DNA of 64,000 nucleotides, taken from assembly GCA_963782985.1 (NCBI GenBank), contig CAWALU010000006.1, forward strand, positions 62,001-126,000. Reading direction: 5' to 3'. Of this stretch, positions 50,197 through 57,018 are shown in pieces (the stretch's first letter is position 1; every line of letters starts with the position of its first letter). The position numbers were made by a program, and so were the translations under genes. The DNA is from CAVSWT01 sp963782985. Lineage in GTDB: Bacteria; Bacteroidota; Ignavibacteria; Ignavibacteriales; Ignavibacteriaceae. Below the pieces are notes generated by a model that was not told the origin of the DNA, searched no databases, and worked only from the letters and a program-made list of their open reading frames with translations.

Positions 50197-51036
50197 TCAT
50201 TTAATTATTAAAAGATTTGCGGGCAATTTTTCAAATGAATATTCGGCTTCGTTTGGGAAAATTCTATCAATAAATCCGGCTCTTTTTTTCGGACCAGTAA
50301 TTGCAAAAATATCCGCGTTTTGTTCGCGTGCAAAATTGCTTGCTTCCCAGCCTTCTTTGCCGTAAAGACAAACAATTTTAATTTCAAGTCCCTGAAGATT
50401 TAATTCTTTAATAAAAAGTTTCATTTTTTGTTCTTCTTCTTCTTGAAGCTGCTTTCTAAGCTTCTCTAATGTTTCAGCAGAGCCGCTGTCTTGAATGGTT
50501 GCTGCCAATCCCGGGATATGATAATCTCTTATCAAAACAAACTCCTCTGCATTTTCCATTAATGCAAATTGAAAAGATGTTTTAATAGTTTTTTCACTTC
50601 GCGGTGTGTAATCAGCAGCAGCAAAAAACTTTTTAAAATTTGTAGGATTTTCAGAAGGAGTTTTTAATATGAGAGATGATGAATCTAATTCTCTCATTAT
50701 TTTTCTTGCCACTGATCCGAGATAATATTTAATAATGTTTTCTTTTTCCAAAGCGCCGGCAATTAACAAATCGATATTTTGTTTTTTTACAGTTCTGATA
50801 ATTGCATTTGCAGGGTCTCCTTTTTCCCAAATTATTTCAACTTCGTTTTTTGTTAAGCCTGCATTTTCAATTGTTTGATTTAAATTATTTTCATTTTCAG
50901 TATTTTTTACTCCAACATGAATAAGCGTAAGATGGGCATTGAAAAGATTTTTTAACCTTACCGTTTCTTTTAATAACGCCTTACCGGTGGGTGAAAAAGT
51001 TATTGCCAGGCCTAATTTGTTAAATGTTTGATTCAT
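50197..51036 (-). CDS. Tandem universal stress protein (two UspA domains)
   Basis: A 279-residue soluble protein with two UspA-like domains (about 1-140 and 145-279). The first has the strand-loop VGVKN and GSVARKIMRELDSSSLI, like the ATP-binding G-x2-G-x9-G-S pattern in reduced form. The second ends GPKKRAGFIDRIFPNEAEYSFEKLPANLLII. It starts the operon with the antiporter-EIIA fusion; Usp domains are often fused or paired with such antiporters and may sense ATP or ions for it. The leader (51037-51300) is AT-rich without a clear promoter. Confidence 0.85.
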   Translation of the reverse strand: MNQTFNKLGLAITFSPTGKALLKETVRLKNLFNAHLTLIHVGVKNTENENNLNQTIENAGLTKNEVEIIWEKGDPANAIIRTVKKQNIDLLIAGALEKENIIKYYLGSVARKIMRELDSSSLILKTPSENPTNFKKFFAAADYTPRSEKTIKTSFQFALMENAEEFVLIRDYHIPGLAATIQDSGSAETLEKLRKQLQEEEEQKMKLFIKELNLQGLEIKIVCLYGKEGWEASNFAREQNADIFAITGPKKRAGFIDRIFPNEAEYSFEKLPANLLIIK

Positions 51037-51314
51037 TGTTTTTAAGATTTTTGTTATAAATTATTTCTAAAATTATATAGAGATTTCCCTAAAAAATAAT
51101 TCTTATTTCATAATTTTATTGATTTTAAAATTGAAGATTCAGTTCTATTATTTTTTTAATAGTAAGATTTAGTTAGAACAAAATACAAAAAATAACAGAC
51201 TATTTGCTTATTTTGGAAAAAGCAAAAATTTACTTTTCTTTTTAGATGAAAATTGTTTAATTATCAATATTAAAATTTGAATAATCATCTTGAAAAATAA
51301 TTTGAGGTTTGGAA

Positions 51315-52400
51315 ATGCAAGAAATAAAAATTGAAACCAAAAAAAGAACAGCAGATATTCACTTCCCTGAAAATTTAGGGTTTGGGAAATATTTTACTGA
51401 TCATGTTTTTGAAATGGATTATAATCCGCAAAACGGCTGGCATAACGCTGCAATTAAACCGCTTGCAAATTTATCAGTCCACCCTGCAATGATGTTCATC
51501 CATTATGGGCAAACTATTTTTGAAGGTTTGAAAGCATTTAAAACGGTTGACGGTGAGCCGGCAATGTTCAGGCCTGAACGTCATATAAAAAGACTTAATA
51601 ATTCTGCTAAACGTTTGTCAATGCCAGAAGTTGATGAAGAATTTTTTATGAAGGCTTTAACTGAATTAATTTCAATTGAGAGAGATTGGATACCCGAAGG
51701 CAAAGGTGAGGCGTTATATATTCGTCCTTTTATGTATGCTTCTGATCCGTTTTTGGGAGTTCGTCCTTCTCAATCATACAAAGTAATTATTCTGCTTTCG
51801 CCGGTGGGAGCATATTATGCTGAAGGTTTCAAACCTGTAAAAATATTAATCCAAGATGAATACGTTAGAGCAGTTCGGAAGGGAATAGGGGAATGCAAAA
51901 CAGCAGGCAATTATGCAGGCAGCTTATTAGCCGCCGAAGAAGCTAAGAAATTAGGATTTACACAAGTTCTTTGGTTAGATGCTATAGAACAAAAATATAT
52001 TGAAGAGGTGGGTACGATGAATATTTTTATTCGATTTAAAGATGAAGTTGCAACTCCCCAATTAAACGGAAGCATACTGCGAGGTGTTACCCGCGATTCA
52101 GTAATTCAAATACTTAGCGAGTGGGGAGAAAATATAAAGGAAAGATTAATTAGCGTGGATGAACTTGTGGATGAATATAAAAAAGGCAATGTATTGGAAA
52201 TATTTGGAACGGGAACCGCGGCAATAATTTCTTCAGTTGGATGGCTGCGGTATAAAAATTTTGATATGACTATTAATAACGGTGAAGCCGGAGAACTCGC
52301 GTTAAAATTATTCAATGAAATTACTTCCATTCAAAAAGGTAAAATTGAAGATACGCATAACTGGTTAAAACACATTGATCAAAAAGGCGTTGAAGTTTAA
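51315..52400 (+). CDS. ilvE: Branched-chain amino acid aminotransferase
   Basis: A 361-residue PLP fold-type IV transaminase for leucine, isoleucine and valine synthesis or breakdown. Features are MFIHYGQTIFEGLKAFK, YIRPFMYASDPFLGV, the Schiff-base lysine in GECKTAGNYAGSLL, and EEVGTMNIF. It is the longer (class II, eukaryote-like) type, as its size shows. ATG 51315, with TTTGAGG about 12 bases before it, is preferred to TTG 51309. A strong terminator follows at 52432. Confidence 0.94.
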   Translation: MQEIKIETKKRTADIHFPENLGFGKYFTDHVFEMDYNPQNGWHNAAIKPLANLSVHPAMMFIHYGQTIFEGLKAFKTVDGEPAMFRPERHIKRLNNSAKRLSMPEVDEEFFMKALTELISIERDWIPEGKGEALYIRPFMYASDPFLGVRPSQSYKVIILLSPVGAYYAEGFKPVKILIQDEYVRAVRKGIGECKTAGNYAGSLLAAEEAKKLGFTQVLWLDAIEQKYIEEVGTMNIFIRFKDEVATPQLNGSILRGVTRDSVIQILSEWGENIKERLISVDELVDEYKKGNVLEIFGTGTAAIISSVGWLRYKNFDMTINNGEAGELALKLFNEITSIQKGKIEDTHNWLKHIDQKGVEV

Positions 52401-52431
52401 GAAAATATTATTGTTAAAATATTTTTTAGTT

Positions 52432-52458
52432 AAAGACGCTTCCCGGAAGCGTCTTTTT
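52432..52458 (+). terminator. Rho-independent terminator after ilvE
   Basis: AAAGACGCTTCC / GGAAGCGTCTTT perfect stem with a minimal loop and trailing Ts. The strongest terminator in the window. Confidence 0.85.
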
Positions 52459-52511
52459 AATTTTATCTCTTTGACAATCATTTTTCACATGTAATAATTA
52501 ATTAAAACTTA

Positions 52512-53132
52512 ATGAACATTAAATCCGCATATAATAATTGGTCTGATTCTTATGATAAAGATGATAATTTTACTCGCGATATTGATGAATTGGTAACAAA
52601 TAGAAGGTTCGGAAAATTACAATTCAAAACTATTTTGGAATTAGGCTGCGGCACAGGCAAGAATACAGTTATGTTTTCACAAATTGCCAATAAAGTTTTT
52701 GCTGTAGATTTTTCTGAAGAGATGATTAAAAAATCCAAAGAAAAAATAAAAGCAGATAATGTTACATTTCTTAAATCAGATATAGCAAAAAAGTGGCCTG
52801 TAGTTGGTCCTGTTAATTTGATAACATGCAATTTAATTTTGGAACATATTGAAAATCTTAATTTTATTTTTACGGAAGCATATCAACTATTGTGTAAAGA
52901 GGGAAAGTTTTACATTAGCGAACTTCATCCCTTTAGGCAATACATTGGAAAGAAAGCTAACTTTATTAAAGATGGAGTAACCATAGAAATCCCATCATAT
53001 TTACACAGCATCTCTGATTTTATAAACGCAGCTTTTGAAAATAATTTTAAACTCATTAAGCTGGAAGAATGGAACCATAAGCAGGATAGGAATGGACTTC
53101 CACGATTGATTACTTTTCTTTTTGAAAAATAA
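52512..53132 (+). CDS. Class I SAM-dependent methyltransferase
   Basis: A 206-residue methyltransferase. SAM-binding motif I is LELGCGTGKNT, motif II is the acidic VFAVDFSEEMIK, and the post-motif segment FLKSDIAK is followed by NLITCNLILEHI. The closest general pattern is UbiE/COQ5-like or small-molecule methyltransferase (methyltransf_11/25). The C-terminal half has SELHPFRQYIGKKA as in biotin-type or malonyl methyltransferase relatives. The substrate is not deducible. Alone after the ilvE terminator. Confidence 0.88.
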   Translation: MNIKSAYNNWSDSYDKDDNFTRDIDELVTNRRFGKLQFKTILELGCGTGKNTVMFSQIANKVFAVDFSEEMIKKSKEKIKADNVTFLKSDIAKKWPVVGPVNLITCNLILEHIENLNFIFTEAYQLLCKEGKFYISELHPFRQYIGKKANFIKDGVTIEIPSYLHSISDFINAAFENNFKLIKLEEWNHKQDRNGLPRLITFLFEK

Positions 53133-53151
53133 TTTTAGAAGAACATTTGTA

Positions 53152-53214
53152 TCAATTTGCGGCGAAGCTCATGCCAGTGGCTCCGCCGATAATTACGATT
53201 ATTTTATTCTTCAT
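53152..53214 (-). pseudogene. N-terminal fragment of a short-chain dehydrogenase
   Basis: A 20-codon frame with a good ribosome-binding site (GAGGG) and the start MKNKIIVIIGGATGMSFAAN, which is the Rossmann opening of short-chain dehydrogenases (GGATGxxxAA), then a stop. Nothing of the rest remains downstream. A residue of a deleted gene, in the same direction as the reductase upstream. Confidence 0.5.
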
Positions 53215-53234
53215 TTTTCCCTCGCTAATTCCCT

Positions 53235-53936
53235 TTACATTTGCGGCGCCTTACCTTGAACTATTTTAAAGTTAAAGATTGGATTTTGAAGCGTTCCCCA
53301 AAGTCTTACCCAAATTGGCAAAAGCTGTTCGGTTCCGCGCGCGGTTGTAATATCGCCCATATCAATAATGTCATCATCATTCCAGCCAAAAGTATTTAAT
53401 AATTTTTTAACTTCTTTTTTAGCATCGAAGTCATTTCCGTTCATAAAAATATTTGTTGATTCGGGCAGAAGGGAAGGATTCACCATTAAATATGCAGTTA
53501 AAGTATTTAAGCTTTTAACCACTTTTGTTTTTGGAAATGTTTTTTGAATTTGCTCGCCGAGTGAATCAGTATTACAAACTGTTAATGATGGGGGCATCCC
53601 TTTTGAAAAATCTAATGGATTGGAAATATCCAGCATAGTTTTATTTGCCAGATTTTCTTCCCCCGCAGATTTTAATGCACTTAAAGAACCGACTCCGCTT
53701 GTTGCGTTTACAATAAATTCGCCGAACGCTGCGGCGTCTTTGTACGTAACAAGTTTAATCTTGCTATTATTTTTAAGCCATTCGCTAATGGGCGGTCTGC
53801 CAAAATTATCTTTCCCTTTTTTGGCAAGCGTGTCTTCAACGTTTCTTGTTCCAATTTTTACTTCATGCCCGAGTTGAGATAATTTTTCGGATATAATTTG
53901 TCCGACTGCTCCGGTTCCTAATACTGCTATTTTCAT
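53235..53936 (-). CDS. NADPH-dependent F420 reductase-like / NAD(P)-binding oxidoreductase
   Basis: A 233-residue protein with an N-terminal Rossmann fold (MKIAVLGTGAVGQIISEKLSQLGHEVKIGTRN; the GTR ending suggests NADPH). The later segments VNATSGVGSLSAL, LDISNPLDFSKGMPPSL and VVKSLNTLTAYLMVNPS match the COG2085 family, which includes F420H2:NADP oxidoreductase-like proteins common in bacteria without F420. The actual substrate is unknown. The MarR gene lies 71 bases upstream in the same direction and may control it. Confidence 0.85.
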   Translation of the reverse strand: MKIAVLGTGAVGQIISEKLSQLGHEVKIGTRNVEDTLAKKGKDNFGRPPISEWLKNNSKIKLVTYKDAAAFGEFIVNATSGVGSLSALKSAGEENLANKTMLDISNPLDFSKGMPPSLTVCNTDSLGEQIQKTFPKTKVVKSLNTLTAYLMVNPSLLPESTNIFMNGNDFDAKKEVKKLLNTFGWNDDDIIDMGDITTARGTEQLLPIWVRLWGTLQNPIFNFKIVQGKAPQM

Positions 53937-54007
53937 TTTTTACTACCTTTCACTTTATTAATAAATATGATAATAATTTGTACATACATAAAATGATTAT
54001 AAAAGAT

Positions 54008-54448
54008 TTATTCGCTTATTATTTCTGCCGCTTTAAAAATATCTATTGTTAATTCATCGGTTAATTTTTTCCCAAGCAGAGTAGAATATCTTTTGTAAAG
54101 ATTATTCCACGCGGTTTTTATTTTCTCGTCAAGTTCTTTTCCTTTTATAGTTGAAGTTATATAGCTGTATTTACCTTGGGCTTTTCGCTCAAGCAAACCT
54201 TTTGCTTCAAGTTTTTCCACCAGCCGAGTAACTGTGGAAGGCATCAACATCATAATTTCTGCAATTTGGTTTGGCTGAATTTCTGGGTGTGAATTAACCG
54301 TCATCATAACAAAAGCGTAAGAAGAGGATAAGCCCGTTACAGAAAATTCCTCATCCGCCATTTTTGTAATTTTTCTGGCAAGCGCGTTAGTAGAGTAATA
54401 GAGACAATTACAGTATATATTTTTTTGATTTCTCACGAATTCAAACAT
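54008..54448 (-). CDS. MarR-family transcriptional regulator
   Basis: A 146-residue winged-helix regulator. The N-terminal dimer helices include the Cys-containing stretch YCNCLYYSTNALARKITKMAD. The HTH follows (NQIAEIMMLMPSTVTRLVEKLEAKGLLERK), with wing KAQGKYSYITSTIKGKEL. Cysteines near 13-16 could sense oxidants, as in OhrR-type members (inference). Divergent from lexA across 143 bases; the reductase 53235-53936 is the likely target operon. Confidence 0.9.
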   Translation of the reverse strand: MFEFVRNQKNIYCNCLYYSTNALARKITKMADEEFSVTGLSSSYAFVMMTVNSHPEIQPNQIAEIMMLMPSTVTRLVEKLEAKGLLERKAQGKYSYITSTIKGKELDEKIKTAWNNLYKRYSTLLGKKLTDELTIDIFKAAEIISE

Positions 54449-54522
54449 AAATAATTATTGTTGTATGTGCAAGCAAATTTAAGTGATGGAAATTTTATGC
54501 GTAATATTTTTAAATGTTGGTC

Positions 54523-54551
54523 TTGACAAGTAAACATTTGTTCACTATAAT
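54523..54551 (+). promoter_or_regulatory. Consensus sigma70-type promoter of lexA
   Basis: TTGACA (54523-54528), a spacer of exactly 17 bases, and TATAAT (54546-54551): both boxes are perfect. The first LexA-box candidate fills the spacer. The start of transcription would be near 54558, inside the second box. Confidence 0.8.
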
Positions 54552-54571
54552 TGCAGTGAACATTTGACCAC
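54530..54571. promoter_or_regulatory. Two tandem LexA operator candidates
   Basis: GTAAACATTTGTTCAC (54530-54545) and GTGAACATTTGACCAC (54556-54571) agree at 13 of 16 positions, begin 26 bases apart and straddle the -10 box of lexA. The outer halves form an inverted repeat TGTTCACT / AGTGAACA. Position and repetition fit autoregulation by LexA. They differ from the E. coli CTG-N10-CAG box, which is expected for this group. Confidence 0.7.
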
Positions 54572-54591
54572 TAATAAAAAGTTAAAATAAA

Positions 54592-55236
54592 ATGAAAACA
54601 CAAACAACAGATCGTCAGCAGGAAATTTTAATTTTTATTCAGCAGTATTTGGATGAAAATGGTTTTCCTCCAACTTTACGGGAAATAGGAAAACAATTTG
54701 GAATTTCATCTACGTTTGGAGTTAAGCGCCATTTAGACGCTTTGGTTAAAAAAGGCTATCTGAATATCGAAAGTAATTCCAGCAGGGCAATTTCATTCGT
54801 GAAAGATAAAATGGAAGAGAATTCGTTTTTAAAGGAAAGGGATAACTCATTTTCAAAAATACCTGTCATCGGTAGAGTTGCCGCTGGTTCCCCAATAACT
54901 GCAATAGAAAATATTGAAGGGAATATTATTGTTGACGCCTCTTTCATTAAAAAAGCGGAAGATTCTTTCGCTTTAAAAGTAAAAGGCGATAGTATGATTA
55001 ATGCAGGAATATTTGAAGGAGATGTAGTTATTGTTTCACCATCTTCAGAAGCTTTTAACGGCGAAACGGTTGTTGCAATGATTGATGATGAGGTAACGGT
55101 TAAAATATTTCAGAAAAAAAATAATAAAATAGTTTTGTTCCCAGAAAACGAAAAATATAAACCGATTGAAGTTGACAAATCGAAAGATTTTAAAATTGTG
55201 GGTAAGGTTGTCGGCTTAGTTAGGCGAATAAATTAA
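54592..55236 (+). CDS. lexA: LexA repressor / SOS regulator
   Basis: A 214-residue self-cleaving repressor. Winged HTH domain (1-70, PTLREIGKQFGISSTFGVKRHLDALVKKGYL), linker, then the S24 peptidase-like domain with cleavage site A98-G99 (RVAAGSP), nucleophile S134 (KGDSM) and general-base K171 (EVTVKIF). All residues for RecA-stimulated autoproteolysis are present. Preceded by a consensus promoter overlapping two operator candidates. It leads an operon with two small genes, a WYL-like protein and a nuclease-like protein. Confidence 0.95.
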   Translation: MKTQTTDRQQEILIFIQQYLDENGFPPTLREIGKQFGISSTFGVKRHLDALVKKGYLNIESNSSRAISFVKDKMEENSFLKERDNSFSKIPVIGRVAAGSPITAIENIEGNIIVDASFIKKAEDSFALKVKGDSMINAGIFEGDVVIVSPSSEAFNGETVVAMIDDEVTVKIFQKKNNKIVLFPENEKYKPIEVDKSKDFKIVGKVVGLVRRIN

Positions 55237-55247
55237 ATGGAGTATTT

Positions 55248-55496
55248 ATGAAATCAGAAATTTTTTCAACGGCAATAAGCGGCAGAAATTCAATTAAATT
55301 TTTGTACAGCTTAAGCGAGGTTACAATTGATCCGTATTATATATCACGTGGAAAAAACGGAAAAAAAGTTATATATGGAAAAATTCGTAGTTCAAGCGAA
55401 ATAAAGAAATTTGAATTTGATAAAATAGTGAACATAAAAATTATTGGTAAAAATAAGTTTTCTCCAGTTATCCCAATTTTATCGAGCGTTAATTAG
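55248..55496 (+). CDS. Small WYL-like domain protein
   Basis: An 82-residue protein that looks like the beta-barrel WYL domain alone: AISGRNSIKFLYSLSEVTIDPYYISRGKNGKKVIYG, then KKFEFDKIVNIKIIG. WYL domains bind nucleic acid or nucleotides and regulate DNA-repair and defence genes. Here no HTH is attached. It starts 11 bases after lexA with AGTATTT in front, so is co-transcribed and probably SOS-controlled. Confidence 0.55.
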   Translation: MKSEIFSTAISGRNSIKFLYSLSEVTIDPYYISRGKNGKKVIYGKIRSSSEIKKFEFDKIVNIKIIGKNKFSPVIPILSSVN

Positions 55497-55525
55497 TAAC
55501 CTTAATTTTTAAGGAGTAAAAGAAA

Positions 55526-55948
55526 ATGAATTCATTAAGAAAAAATATAGACTTATTAGTTGAAGAATTTTGGAAACATGGTTATTTAACGGTAAGCAGA
55601 AAATATGGAACTTATTTGCCTGAACCCGCAAAGGTGGGCGAATTTGACGTTGATATTATTGCCCGTTATAAAAAAAGTTATGCCATTGGTATTACCTTAA
55701 CTGAAGAAGATTTGAACGATTCTAATCTAATTAATAAAATTAAATTTCTTGCAACAAGGCAAACTAAATACACAAACAAACGAGTAATATTATTTATCGG
55801 CGTGGAATCAGATTTCTATAAGAACGCAAAAACATTAATCGAGATGTTTGATCATGATATAAAGAAAAACATCAAGCTGTTTCAAATAGTTGATAAAGAA
55901 GTTCCTTCCGTTCGCAAAAACAGAAGAGAGAAAATATTATTCTCATAG
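55526..55948 (+). CDS. Small nuclease-fold-like protein in the lexA operon
   Basis: A 140-residue protein. The segment WKHGYLTVSRKYGTYLPEPAKVGEFDVDIIARYKKSYAIGITLTEEDL resembles the core of small PD-(D/E)xK nucleases such as YraN or archaeal Hjr (G-E-x-D-x-I, then a strand normally ending E-x-K). Here the last motif reads GIT, so the catalytic Glu and Lys are missing or moved. Clear binding site AAGGAG. Third gene after lexA with short gaps, so likely SOS-induced. A DNA-binding role without cleavage is possible. Low certainty of family. Confidence 0.45.
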   Translation: MNSLRKNIDLLVEEFWKHGYLTVSRKYGTYLPEPAKVGEFDVDIIARYKKSYAIGITLTEEDLNDSNLINKIKFLATRQTKYTNKRVILFIGVESDFYKNAKTLIEMFDHDIKKNIKLFQIVDKEVPSVRKNRREKILFS

Positions 55949-56229
55949 CTTTTTGAAATAGAATACCTTAAATGGAATAATGGAGGTTGGAGTTATGGAA
56001 TAAAAATTTTTACAGCTCCAAATTTTCATTATGAAAATTATTTTTTTGCAATTTTTATTTTCACTTCAAAAAATCCTTCTTCATTTTTACCTTTCTTAAT
56101 TTTAAATCCATTTATAAATTATTCCCGCTATTTAATTATGCTTTAAGAAATTCTGCGCCAATGAACTTACCTTGACATTAAATAGTTGGAAAGTTAATTT
56201 TACACGCTTTATCAATTTTAGGACAGAAT

Positions 56230-57015
56230 TTGGGAAAAACACATTCGGAAGCGGATGAAAAACTTCAGAGTCAATTAAAAAAATCTGGAGAAATTCCCGT
56301 ACACATAGCTATTATTATGGATGGCAACGGAAGATGGGCGCGCAAAAGAGGGCTGCCAAGAGCTGCCGGACATAAAATTGGCGTTGATTCTGTTAAAGAT
56401 ATTGTAAAAGCATGCGCTCAAATTGGCGTTAAGCATTTAACGCTTTATACCTTCTCAACTGAAAATTGGAAAAGACCGAAAGATGAAGTTTCAACTTTGA
56501 TGAGACTTTTGGTTAGCAGTCTTAGAAAAGAATCTGAAGAACTCGATGAAAACGATGTTAAACTTACAACTATCGGCGATGTAAGTTCTCTTCCAAATGA
56601 AGTGCAGAAAGAATTAGCCGATGCGGTGGAAAGAACACAAAATAATAAAACAATGAATTTAAATCTCGCCTTAAGCTATAGCGGTAGGTGGGAATTATTA
56701 GAGGCGATCAAAAATATAGCTGGGCAAGTTTCAAAAGGAAACTTAAGTATTAACGACATTAACGAAAATTGTATAGCAAACCATCTAACCACAAAAAATA
56801 TTCCCGATCCGGATCTTATTATTAGAACAAGCGGCGAGTTTAGGGTAAGCAACTTCTTACTCTGGCAAATTGCTTATTCTGAATTTTTTATTACAAATGA
56901 TTTATGGCCTGATTTCAGGAGAAAAAATTTGTACGAAGCTATTAAAAATTTTCAAAAGCGTGAACGGAGATTCGGTAAGGTTAGCGAACAAATAAAGAAG
57001 GCGGCAAAGGCTTAG
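56230..57015 (+). CDS. uppS: Undecaprenyl diphosphate synthase
   Basis: A 261-residue cis-prenyltransferase making C55-PP lipid carrier for cell-wall and LPS synthesis. Motifs: IIMDGNGRWA with the catalytic Asp, AGHKIGVDSVKD, LTLYTFSTENWKRP, and the C-terminal RTSGEFRVSNFLLWQIAYSE. The start is TTG 56230, with AGGA about seven bases before it, since no ATG precedes the conserved part. Four bases before bamA, so co-transcribed. The region upstream (55949-56229) shows only a weak TTGGAG / CTCCAA inverted repeat. Confidence 0.95.
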   Translation: MGKTHSEADEKLQSQLKKSGEIPVHIAIIMDGNGRWARKRGLPRAAGHKIGVDSVKDIVKACAQIGVKHLTLYTFSTENWKRPKDEVSTLMRLLVSSLRKESEELDENDVKLTTIGDVSSLPNEVQKELADAVERTQNNKTMNLNLALSYSGRWELLEAIKNIAGQVSKGNLSINDINENCIANHLTTKNIPDPDLIIRTSGEFRVSNFLLWQIAYSEFFITNDLWPDFRRKNLYEAIKNFQKRERRFGKVSEQIKKAAKA

Positions 57016-57018
57016 AGA

